A stretch of DNA of 5,584 nucleotides from an uncultured Lachnospiraceae bacterium (GTDB taxonomy: Bacteria; Bacillota; Clostridia; Lachnospirales; Lachnospiraceae). The stretch spans positions 1 through 5,584 of the forward strand of contig CAMWXF010000143.1 of NCBI GenBank assembly GCA_947178115.1, written 5' to 3'. A model generated the notes under the pieces. The model made no database searches, was not told where the DNA came from, and saw nothing but the letters and a program-made list of their open reading frames with translations. The translations under genes and the position numbers were made by a program. Shown piece by piece: positions 1 to 5,397 of this stretch; within the stretch, counting starts at the first letter, position 1; each line of letters starts with the position of its first letter.

Positions 1-95
1 CCTATGCATCGGCAGCGGCGATCCTGCTTTTTGCCATTGTATTTACGATCACCTGCATCAATCTGCTGATTAGTAAAAGAAAAGTGCATTATTGA
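1..95 (+). CDS. Carbohydrate ABC transporter permease, MalF/UgpA-like, C-terminal end (partial)
   Basis: Only the last 30 complete codons are present, read from position 3 and ending at TGA 93-95. They encode one hydrophobic membrane segment (AAAILLFAIVFTITCINLLI) followed by a short basic tail, SKRKVHY. This is the usual end of the first permease of family 1 sugar importers: a final helix, then a cytoplasmic tail such as SKRWVHY. The complete second permease starts 36 bases downstream, which supports the call because these transporters nearly always have two permease genes in tandem. It would form half of the membrane channel. The substrate cannot be read from this fragment. Confidence rests on the tail motif and context; no EAA loop is visible here. 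Confidence 0.8.
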   Translation, partial: YASAAAILLFAIVFTITCINLLISKRKVHY

Positions 96-131
96 AAATA
101 TAGAAATGGGCTGTTCTAAGAGGTTATTATT

Positions 132-1028
132 ATGGTAGAAAAGGTAATTGAGCAGAAGAATATGACTGCTTATCAAAAAATAGAAAAGACTGCCCGCAGG
201 CGTAAGAAAACTGCGGCAGTCATCACCTATATTCTGTTATCGGTATGGGCTGTTATCGTGTTATTTCCGTTTTACTGGATGGTTTTGACTTCTGTCAAGA
301 GTTATAGTGCGTATAATGCCGAATATATTCCAAGATTCTTCACATTGTCTCCGACCATGCAGAATTATGTGGAAGCATTTACCGCAGTGCCGCTCGGATG
401 TTATCTGTTAAATACGTTGATCTTTACGCTGGTGACTACGCTTGTTATGCTGGTGGTGATTACATTGGCGGCATTTGCGTTTGCAAGGCTGGAATTTCGG
501 GGGAAGAATGTCATGTTCGTTATTTTCCTCTCCATGATGATGATTCCGAACGAGCTGGCAGTTATTACGAACTTTATGACGGTCACGAATCTTGATATGC
601 GCAATTCCTTCGCCGGATTGATTCTGCCGTCAGTGATGTCGGTATTTTATGTTTATCTGCTCAAGGAGAATTTTGAACAGATACCGGACAGTCTGTATTA
701 TGCCGCGAAGGTGGACGGCACCTCCGACTTAAGGTATCTGCTTAGGGTGATGATACCGATCTCCAAGCCGACGCTTGTGACGATTACGATACTGAAAGTG
801 ATCGAATGCTGGAATTCTTATGTATGGCCGCGTTTGATCACGGATGATCCGGATTATTTTCTTGTATCTAACGGAATCCAGGAGATTCGTGAAAACGGTT
901 TCGGACGTGAGAATATTCCGGCGATGATGGCGGCGGTAGTAGTGATTTCGGTACCTTTGATCCTGTTGTTTCTCGTGTTCCATAAGAAAATCATGGAAGG
1001 CGTTTCCAGAGGAGGCACGAAGGGATGA
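132..1028 (+). CDS. Carbohydrate ABC transporter permease, MalG/UgpE-like
   Basis: This 298-residue inner-membrane permease is one half of the channel of a binding-protein-dependent importer (CUT1 sugar or glycerol-phosphate type). After a basic cytoplasmic N-terminus (ARRRKK at 21-26), six hydrophobic segments can be seen near residues 30-52, 93-117, 127-148, 161-178, 213-232 and 265-284. The EAA loop that docks on the ATPase lies at about 189-209 and reads YYAAKVDGTSDLRYLLRVMIP, with the conserved alanines, glycine 196 and the Ile-Pro end. The C-terminus, EGVSRGGTKG, matches the family ending (EGxxxGAVKG). The length is normal for the family (about 270-300). The start is backed by AAGAGG at 118-123, eight bases upstream; a second ATG at residue 11 lacks a better site. 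The stop overlaps the next start by ATGA. No ATPase gene is in view, which is usual where one shared MsmK/UgpC-type ATPase serves several importers. The substrate is unknown. Confidence 0.93.
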   Translation: MVEKVIEQKNMTAYQKIEKTARRRKKTAAVITYILLSVWAVIVLFPFYWMVLTSVKSYSAYNAEYIPRFFTLSPTMQNYVEAFTAVPLGCYLLNTLIFTLVTTLVMLVVITLAAFAFARLEFRGKNVMFVIFLSMMMIPNELAVITNFMTVTNLDMRNSFAGLILPSVMSVFYVYLLKENFEQIPDSLYYAAKVDGTSDLRYLLRVMIPISKPTLVTITILKVIECWNSYVWPRLITDDPDYFLVSNGIQEIRENGFGRENIPAMMAAVVVISVPLILLFLVFHKKIMEGVSRGGTKG

Positions 1029-2632
1029 GGAAAAATATTTTCAACAGAATATTATGTTCGGCTATATTATGCGGATGCATATTCATGCTGTCGGGCTGTC
1101 ATGGCAGGGAAGGACTTGCTGCCTTCGAGATGCCGGAGCAGTTTGATGATACAAGAGAATATGAGATCACGTTTTGGGCAAAGAATGACACCAATAAAAC
1201 ACAGACGGCGATCTATGAGAGAGCGATCGATGAGTTTGAGACGCTGTATCCGAATATTACCGTGAATCTGCGCCTCTATACGGATTATGGCAAGATCTAC
1301 AACGATGTGATCACGAATATTGCCACAGACACCACGCCTAACGTATGTATTACTTATCCGGATCATATTGCCACATATCTGACGGGAACGAATCTGGTAG
1401 TTCCGCTGGATGAGCTGTATACGGATGGAGCATATGGACTTGGCGGGAGAGAAGTGAAGTTTGATTCCCCTAAAGTGTCGGAGATCATTCCGAAGTTTTT
1501 GGAAGAATGTTCTATTGACGGACACTGTTATGCGCTTCCGTACATGCGTTCTACGGAAGCCTGTTACGTGAACAAGACTTATGTGGAGGAATTGGGGTAT
1601 ACTTTGCCGGATGTTCTTACATGGGACTTTATATGGGAGGTTTCCGAGGCTGCGATGGAGCAGGATGCGGACGGCACGTTTCTGGTCAACGGGCAGAAGG
1701 TGATGATTCCTTTTATCTACAAATCTACAGATAATATGATGCTTCAGATGTTGAAGCAAAAAGGTGCCGGATATTCTGATGAGAGTGGCAATATTCTGCT
1801 TTTTAACGATACCACATCAGAGCTTCTGACAACTGTTGCGGCACACGGTGACAGCGGTGCATTTTCTACTTTTAAGATTTCAAGCTATCCGGCGAATTTT
1901 CTGAATGCCGGGCAGTGTATCTTTGCCATAGATTCCACGGCGGGTGCCACATGGATGGGAACGGATGCACCGTTATGTGACATCAGTGAAGATAAGATCG
2001 TTGAATTTGAGACTGCGGTCATGATGATCCCGCAGTTTGACGTGGAAAATCCAAGCATGATATCTCAGGGACCTTCTGTCTGCGTTTTCAATAAAGAAGA
2101 TCCGCAGGAGGTTATGGCATCATGGCTGTTTACACAGTATCTGCTGACGAATGAGGTACAGATCGCTTATGCAGAGACGGAAGGGTATGTGCCTGTGACG
2201 ACAAAGGCACAGGAGTCCGCTGAATACAAAGAGTATCTGTCTGAAATCGGTACAGATGCCGCCTTGCATTATGAAGTTAAGATCAAGGCTGCGGAGCTGT
2301 TGCTTAACAATGTGGAGCATACTTTTGTTACGCCTGTGTTTGTGGGTTCCGCCTCTCTTCGAGATGCCGCCGGACAGCTCGTGGAGAATACCGTAAAATC
2401 CGTCAGAAGAGGGCAGGAGGTCGATGCGGAATACATTACAGGACTTTACAGTGATATAACCGCTCTGTACCGGCTGGATCAGATCGGGATACAGAACAGT
2501 CGATTGGCTTCCGGGGAAAAGGAGCTGGGAGCGCTTCCTAAGGCATCCGTCATACTGTTAACGGCACTGACTGTTGTCTGGGGTGGCATGATCGTATATG
2601 TAATTCGACAATTTGCTATTGATTTCCTGTGA
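1025..2632 (+). CDS. ABC transporter solute-binding lipoprotein, family 1 (UgpB-like), with C-terminal membrane segment
   Basis: This 535-residue protein is probably the extracytoplasmic receptor of the importer. Residues 1-24 are a lipoprotein signal peptide with lipobox LSGC and lipidated Cys25. The mature part has family 1 binding-protein features: EITFWAKND near 47, a FETLYPNITVNL-type strand near 71-82, YPDHIATYL and VVPLDELY near 111-132, CYALPYMRSTEACYVNKTY near 168-186, FLNAGQCIFAID near 292-303, and QGPSVCVFNKEDP then EGYVPVTTKA near 348-395. Cys162 and Cys168 flank a short turn and could form a disulfide (inference). Two things are unusual. The gene follows both permeases, where Gram-positive operons usually put it first, and residues about 507-527 form a hydrophobic helix followed by Arg528 and a short tail. 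The protein is also longer than the usual 420-450 residues. AGAGGAGG at 1008-1015, nine bases before the ATG, and the ATGA overlap with the permease set the start and suggest coupled translation. The ligand is unknown; sugar or glycerol-phosphate is inferred from the family only. Confidence 0.9.
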   Translation: MRKNIFNRILCSAILCGCIFMLSGCHGREGLAAFEMPEQFDDTREYEITFWAKNDTNKTQTAIYERAIDEFETLYPNITVNLRLYTDYGKIYNDVITNIATDTTPNVCITYPDHIATYLTGTNLVVPLDELYTDGAYGLGGREVKFDSPKVSEIIPKFLEECSIDGHCYALPYMRSTEACYVNKTYVEELGYTLPDVLTWDFIWEVSEAAMEQDADGTFLVNGQKVMIPFIYKSTDNMMLQMLKQKGAGYSDESGNILLFNDTTSELLTTVAAHGDSGAFSTFKISSYPANFLNAGQCIFAIDSTAGATWMGTDAPLCDISEDKIVEFETAVMMIPQFDVENPSMISQGPSVCVFNKEDPQEVMASWLFTQYLLTNEVQIAYAETEGYVPVTTKAQESAEYKEYLSEIGTDAALHYEVKIKAAELLLNNVEHTFVTPVFVGSASLRDAAGQLVENTVKSVRRGQEVDAEYITGLYSDITALYRLDQIGIQNSRLASGEKELGALPKASVILLTALTVVWGGMIVYVIRQFAIDFL

Positions 2633-2646
2633 ATTTCATGTATACT
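2619..2646 (+). promoter_or_regulatory. Probable sigma-A promoter for the OB-fold-like lipoprotein gene
   Basis: TTGATT at 2619-2624 and TATACT at 2641-2646 are separated by 16 bases. The -35 box lies inside the last codons of the binding-protein gene, so the start of transcription would be near 2653, about 64 bases before the lipoprotein ATG. This suggests the lipoprotein can be expressed apart from the transporter. It is a consensus match only. Confidence 0.55.
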
Positions 2647-2659
2647 TAGTTTGTGCATA

Positions 2660-2678
2660 GACCGGTAGTTTTCCGGTC
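2660..2678 (+). repeat. Short perfect inverted repeat in the leader of the lipoprotein gene
   Basis: GACCGG at 2660-2665 and CCGGTC at 2673-2678 flank a seven-base loop and could form a six-base-pair GC-rich hairpin. On the + strand it is followed by AAAAAA and not by a T tract, so it is not a canonical intrinsic terminator for the upstream operon. On the minus strand the T tract would come before the hairpin and not after it. It would sit at the very 5' end of the transcript from the promoter at 2619-2646, where it could stabilise the mRNA or bind a regulator (inference). Confidence 0.5.
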
Positions 2679-2716
2679 AAAAAATTTGCAGGTAAAGAGA
2701 AAGGCATGGTACAAAA

Positions 2717-3481
2717 ATGAAAAAAATTATAACATTACTTTTGGCTTCGGCACTTGTGTTAACTTGTGCTGGATGTGGTTCTAAGGGCGGAGATACAACG
2801 TCTGAGAGCAGTGCGGCGGATGTAAAATCCGAGGGTGTCATGACATATGATGAATATGTGGCGGCCCCATTAGATTCGGAAGTTGTGATTGAAACATATG
2901 TGCAGGACAAGCAGTCATGGTGGGACAATAAGGCTACCCTGTATACGCAGGATAAGGATGGCGCTTATTTTGTATACAATATTACTTGTTCGGAAGAAGA
3001 CTATAATAAGCTGACAACGGGAACAAAGATTAAAGTAACCGGATATAAAGCGGAATGGTCGGGAGAAGTAGAGATTGCAGAGGGCGCTACTTTTGAGATT
3101 GAAGACGGAAATTATGTAGCGGCCGCAGAGGATGTTACATCATTGCTTAGTTCCGATGATTTAATCAATCACCAGAATAAGTTTGTATCCTTTAAAGGAA
3201 TGACCGTGGAGGCTGCCGGTCAGGATGATGACGGAAACGATGTTGCTTTTCTGTATAACTGGGACGGATCCGGACAGGACGGAGATGACTTGTATTTCAA
3301 TGTATCACTTGACGGTAATACTTATACCTTCACGGTAGAGTCTTATCTGCGCGACAAGACGACGGATGTGTATGCGGCTGTGAAAGCCTTAAATATCGGT
3401 GATAAAATTGATATGGAAGGCTTCCTGTACTGGTATGAGGGCGTGAATCCGCATATTACTTCCGTGACGGCGGCGAAGTAA
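2717..3481 (+). CDS. Lipoprotein with two OB-fold-like domains, function unknown
   Basis: This 254-residue protein begins with a lipoprotein signal peptide: MKK, a hydrophobic core, then CAGC with probable lipidated Cys20. The -3 residue is Cys, where Leu is usual. A Gly/Ser/Asp linker (about 21-40) leads to two beta-rich stretches that look related, at about 53-134 and 151-252. Each has the pattern of an early strand (EVVIETYVQ; KFVSFKGMTV), an aromatic strand carrying data-like residues (AYFVYNIT; DLYFNVSL), then GTKIKVTGYKAEWSG or GDKIDMEGFLYWYEG, and a closing strand (EIAEGATFEI; HITSVTA). This strand order and the G-D/T-KI-x-x-G-Y/F element resemble OB folds in exported clostridial proteins. 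That is pattern reading, not a search result. No catalytic motif is seen. The protein is very acidic and should sit on the outer face of the membrane. The start has AAAGG at 2700-2704, 12 bases upstream, which is a long spacing. It follows the binding-protein gene by 84 bases with its own promoter, so a tie to the transporter is possible but unproven. Confidence 0.85.
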   Translation: MKKIITLLLASALVLTCAGCGSKGGDTTSESSAADVKSEGVMTYDEYVAAPLDSEVVIETYVQDKQSWWDNKATLYTQDKDGAYFVYNITCSEEDYNKLTTGTKIKVTGYKAEWSGEVEIAEGATFEIEDGNYVAAAEDVTSLLSSDDLINHQNKFVSFKGMTVEAAGQDDDGNDVAFLYNWDGSGQDGDDLYFNVSLDGNTYTFTVESYLRDKTTDVYAAVKALNIGDKIDMEGFLYWYEGVNPHITSVTAAK

Positions 3482-3494
3482 TTAGTGATGATAC

Positions 3495-3523
3495 TTGACA
3501 CAGGTTATTACGCTGTGTAGTAT
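3495..3523 (+). promoter_or_regulatory. Orphan promoter-like sequence with a palindrome in its spacer
   Basis: A perfect -35 box TTGACA (3495-3500) is followed after exactly 17 bases by TAGTAT (3518-3523), a 4 of 6 match to the -10 consensus. ACACAG (3498-3503) and CTGTGT (3513-3518) form an inverted repeat with a nine-base centre that spans the spacer, the place where a repressor could bind. No gene on the + strand lies downstream: transcription from about 3530 would enter the hairpin at 3560-3637 and then run antisense to the DUF2971 gene. The palindrome lacks a following T tract, so it is a poor terminator for the lipoprotein gene. The weak -10 box keeps confidence low. Confidence 0.4.
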
Positions 3524-3559
3524 GTGTGGCGTGAAGAATAACAAATATCATAATTAACA

Positions 3560-3637
3560 ATATAATACACCCTGAATGTCGGTGACGATACATCTTAATA
3601 TTTGCTGTATCAAAGCGATGTTCAGGGTGTTCTATAT
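3560..3637. terminator. Long two-part hairpin between convergent genes, probable bidirectional terminator or structured RNA
   Basis: ACACCCTGAA at 3567-3576 pairs perfectly with TTCAGGGTGT at 3621-3630. In RNA the stem extends to 15 pairs (3567-3581 with 3616-3630) through two G-U wobbles. Beyond an internal loop a second stem forms, GATACA at 3587-3592 with TGTATC at 3606-3611, around a 13-base loop. At the base, after a 2x2 mismatch, ATATA at 3560-3564 pairs with TATAT at 3633-3637. The flanks are moderately T-rich on both strands but lack a clean T run. It lies 17 bases beyond the stop of the minus-strand DUF2971 gene and about 80 bases beyond the lipoprotein gene, where a shared terminator would be expected. 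Its size and branched shape are more than a simple terminator needs. Confidence 0.55.
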
Positions 3638-3653
3638 ATAGGTGAAAAATCCG

Positions 3654-4475
3654 TCAGGATGTCGGTTGGCGCAGAGGACAATCCGACATGCTGATCTTGT
3701 CCTTCAGGATGTTCAAACCGCAGTCCTCTAAATAATCCTGTAAGATCGGAAGGGACTGTGAGGAGGTGGGACCGATGATGATTTCGCCTACCAGATCCGA
3801 CAGATGCAGATTCAATTTGCCGCACATACGGTTTAAGTCCAGCGGATAGTATTTTTTGATTCTGCCCCGTGCCACATGATATTTCGGCTCTACGGCAAAA
3901 TCGTTGGAAATGAAAGGTGAGACCACCAACCGGAATTCCCGTTCGTTTGCGAAAGAAGGATGCTTGAAGGCGGCTGATTCCACCCAGGCATCGTTCATCA
4001 GATCTCGTAATCGGGGCAGATTGTCCGACAACTGTTCAGCATTCTTGAACAGCCGGTAAAATTCCCCCACGAGATGATGCTCCCGCACATCGGCCTGATA
4101 ATATACTTCCTGAAGGGAGACGACACCGCCGACCATCTTCTTCATGAGAGCCTCATGGAAGGCGATGCATACACCTTGACCAAGATATCCGTAGCGCTCC
4201 CACTGGGCGGCATCATCGCGGTATCTTGAGAAGCATGCCGCATAGGCAGAATAATGAAATTCTTCTTCCATTTCCCTGACAAAAAAATTCTGCGCTTCAC
4301 GGAGTCTGTCGTGATCTCCGTCTGCACGGAGCTTTTCGATGACGGCTTTACAGATTCCGTTCATGAAAAGTGTCATCTCGGAAGCATCGTTCATATTTAA
4401 GATATTGTTAAGTCTCAGCTCTCCGCAACGGATGATTCCGTCGAATGCGGTAAAGTCTGTGTAGTGATAGAGCAT
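3654..4475 (-). CDS. DUF2971 family protein
   Basis: This 273-residue soluble protein shows the block pattern of the DUF2971 family, in order: LYHYTDFTAFDGII at 2-15, LRLNNILNMNDASE at 20-33, ACFSRYRDDAAQWERYGYLGQGVCIAF at about 80-106, a KHPSFANEREFRLV block at 171-184, and EIIIGP at 231-236. Family members usually carry the same H-Y-T start, N-D-x-x-E, CFS...W..YG..G.GV.I.F, KH..F..E.E.R and GP blocks, and the length is typical. The biochemical function is not established. The H-Y-T opening and the late Glu178/Glu180 recall ADP-ribosyltransferase-like folds, which is only a suggestion. No signal peptide or membrane segment is seen. The start is well supported by GGAGGT on the minus strand (4481-4486), five bases before the ATG, and by a promoter behind it. 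The gene is convergent with the lipoprotein and divergent from the methyltransferase. Its sampled GC (about 53%) is well above that of the genes to its right. Confidence 0.85.
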   Translation of the reverse strand: MLYHYTDFTAFDGIIRCGELRLNNILNMNDASEMTLFMNGICKAVIEKLRADGDHDRLREAQNFFVREMEEEFHYSAYAACFSRYRDDAAQWERYGYLGQGVCIAFHEALMKKMVGGVVSLQEVYYQADVREHHLVGEFYRLFKNAEQLSDNLPRLRDLMNDAWVESAAFKHPSFANEREFRLVVSPFISNDFAVEPKYHVARGRIKKYYPLDLNRMCGKLNLHLSDLVGEIIIGPTSSQSLPILQDYLEDCGLNILKDKISMSDCPLRQPTS

Positions 4476-4480
4476 AGGCG

Positions 4481-4486
4481 ACCTCC
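4481..4486 (-). promoter_or_regulatory. Ribosome binding site of the DUF2971 gene
   Basis: The minus strand reads GGAGGT five bases before the ATG at 4475-4473. It is a near-perfect Shine-Dalgarno sequence, and it fixes this start, which also begins directly with the conserved MLYHYT block. Confidence 0.8.
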
Positions 4487-4512
4487 ATAAATGTTTGTAC
4501 TTATGTGATTTC

Positions 4513-4542
4513 AGTATACCACAGATCAGAGATAAAAGTCAT
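4513..4542 (-). promoter_or_regulatory. Probable sigma-A promoter of the DUF2971 gene
   Basis: On the minus strand ATGACT (4542-4537) and TATACT (4518-4513) are 18 bases apart. TGG precedes the -10 box, giving an extended -10 (TGGTATACT). Transcription would start near 4506, leaving a leader of about 30 bases before the ATG. The extended -10 makes up for the imperfect -35. Confidence 0.65.
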
Positions 4543-4546
4543 TTTG

Positions 4547-4588
4547 TTAATTGGATTCATGGGACCGTTTAATTGGCATTGGTTCATG
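4547..4588 (+). repeat. Direct repeat TTAATTGG / TTCATG in the divergent promoter region
   Basis: TTAATTGG occurs at 4547-4554 and again at 4569-4576, exactly 22 bases (about two helical turns) apart. TTCATG follows each copy, at 4556-4561 and 4583-4588. The second TTAATTGG overlaps the -35 box of the methyltransferase promoter, and the first lies just behind the -35 box of the DUF2971 promoter. The location would suit a regulator touching both promoters, but short AT-rich repeats also arise by chance. Confidence 0.3.
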
Positions 4589-4600
4589 TTTCTTTATAAA
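4573..4600 (+). promoter_or_regulatory. Probable sigma-A promoter of the methyltransferase-acetyltransferase operon
   Basis: TTGGCA at 4573-4578 (5 of 6) and TATAAA at 4595-4600 (5 of 6) are 16 bases apart. Transcription would start near 4607, giving a leader of about 90 bases before the methyltransferase ATG at 4698. Because the promoter lies downstream of the upstream in-frame TTG at 4551, it argues against that TTG as a start. Confidence 0.6.
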
Positions 4601-4682
4601 AATACGTGAGGTGGATGGCAGAATTAAAATATGTTACGTTATACCACAAAGGAATGTCAGTTTGATTACGACAGAATTATGG

Positions 4683-4688
4683 AAGGAG
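4683..4688 (+). promoter_or_regulatory. Ribosome binding site that decides the methyltransferase start
   Basis: AAGGAG lies nine bases before the ATG at 4698. No comparable site precedes the upstream in-frame TTG at 4551, so the ATG is the better start. Confidence 0.75.
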
Positions 4689-4697
4689 ACAAATATT

Positions 4698-5396
4698 ATG
4701 CGATCAACTGAAGAATACATGCAGAATTTAAAACAATGGCTTCGGGATACGGCAGATTCCCCGCTGGAAGAAATGTCTGACTTCTTTTCGAAGCGGCTGC
4801 ATGATTATGAAGAACATATGTCAATTTGGGAGAAATCTTATCAGATATTTGCCGAAATCTTACCTTCGGAATGTCAGAAAATTTTAGACTTAGGATGTGG
4901 AACCGGATTAGAACTGGACAAGATATGGCAAAGAAATCCGAACATTGAGGTAACGGGCGTAGATTTATGTGCAAATATGCTGGATAAACTGCATGAAAAA
5001 CATTACGATAAACCTCTTACCACAGTATGTCAGGATTATTTCCAATATGATTTTGGATATGGTAAATGGGATGCTGTAATTTCTTTTGAAAGCCTGCATC
5101 ATTTCCTGCCGGAACGCAAAAGGGAATTGTACCGGAAGATTTGCTGCAGCCTGAAAGAAAGCGGTGTTTTTATATTGGGAGACTATATTGCATGTTGTAA
5201 CGAAGAAGAGGAACTGTTGCGCAGTGTTTATCTGGAAAAAAGAAAACAGTCAGACGTACCGGATAATTGCTATGTGCATTTTGATATTCCCCTGACCCTG
5301 GAACATGAAAAAGAAGTATTGCAAAACGCGGGATTTGTAATTGAAGAAGTTTTGGATGGCGATGCAACGATTATTATTGCCGGAATAGGAGAATGA
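4698..5396 (+). CDS. Class I SAM-dependent methyltransferase
   Basis: This 232-residue cytoplasmic enzyme should transfer a methyl group from S-adenosylmethionine to an unknown acceptor. After a helical N-terminus (1-58) comes motif I, KILDLGCGTGLELDKI at 61-76, the glycine-rich SAM loop. The acidic residue that holds the ribose is in VTGVDL (85-90, Asp89). Motif II is WDAVISFESLHHF at 124-136, and SLKESGVFILGDY at 151-163 is the motif III strand. The C-terminus ends in a VIEEV...ATIIIAG beta hairpin typical of the Rossmann-like fold. The reading frame stays open upstream to a TTG at 4551, but the added 49 residues show no motif, lack a ribosome binding site and overlap the promoter, so ATG 4698 with AAGGAG is chosen. 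The substrate cannot be told; small-molecule methyltransferases of this size are common. The acetyltransferase gene follows after one base, so the two are co-transcribed. Sampled GC is about 38%, lower than in the genes to the left. Confidence 0.87.
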   Translation: MRSTEEYMQNLKQWLRDTADSPLEEMSDFFSKRLHDYEEHMSIWEKSYQIFAEILPSECQKILDLGCGTGLELDKIWQRNPNIEVTGVDLCANMLDKLHEKHYDKPLTTVCQDYFQYDFGYGKWDAVISFESLHHFLPERKRELYRKICCSLKESGVFILGDYIACCNEEEELLRSVYLEKRKQSDVPDNCYVHFDIPLTLEHEKEVLQNAGFVIEEVLDGDATIIIAGIGE

Positions 5397-5397
5397 T

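Noticed and set aside
1067..1759. Long open minus-strand frame of 230 codons inside the binding-protein gene
   Set aside because: It is a shadow of a well-supported + strand gene. The protein is rich in Arg, His and Ile with no family motif and has no ribosome binding site.
2660..2683. GC-rich hairpin as an intrinsic terminator of the ABC operon
   Set aside because: It is followed by A residues and not T on the + strand, and it lies within the probable leader of the next gene.
2706..2720. Four-codon frame ATG GTA CAA AAA TGA overlapping the lipoprotein start by ATGA
   Set aside because: The AAAGG site is only one base from this ATG, so initiation there is unlikely. It is probably chance in an A-rich leader.
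3488..3557. Two tiny + strand frames of 10 and 11 codons (ATG at 3488 and 3522) in the non-coding gap
   Set aside because: No ribosome binding site, no recognisable peptide, and the lengths are those expected by chance.
4601..4697. Riboswitch or attenuator in the methyltransferase leader
   Set aside because: Only weak four-base pairings (GTGG with CCAC) are visible, with no terminator and no known riboswitch core.
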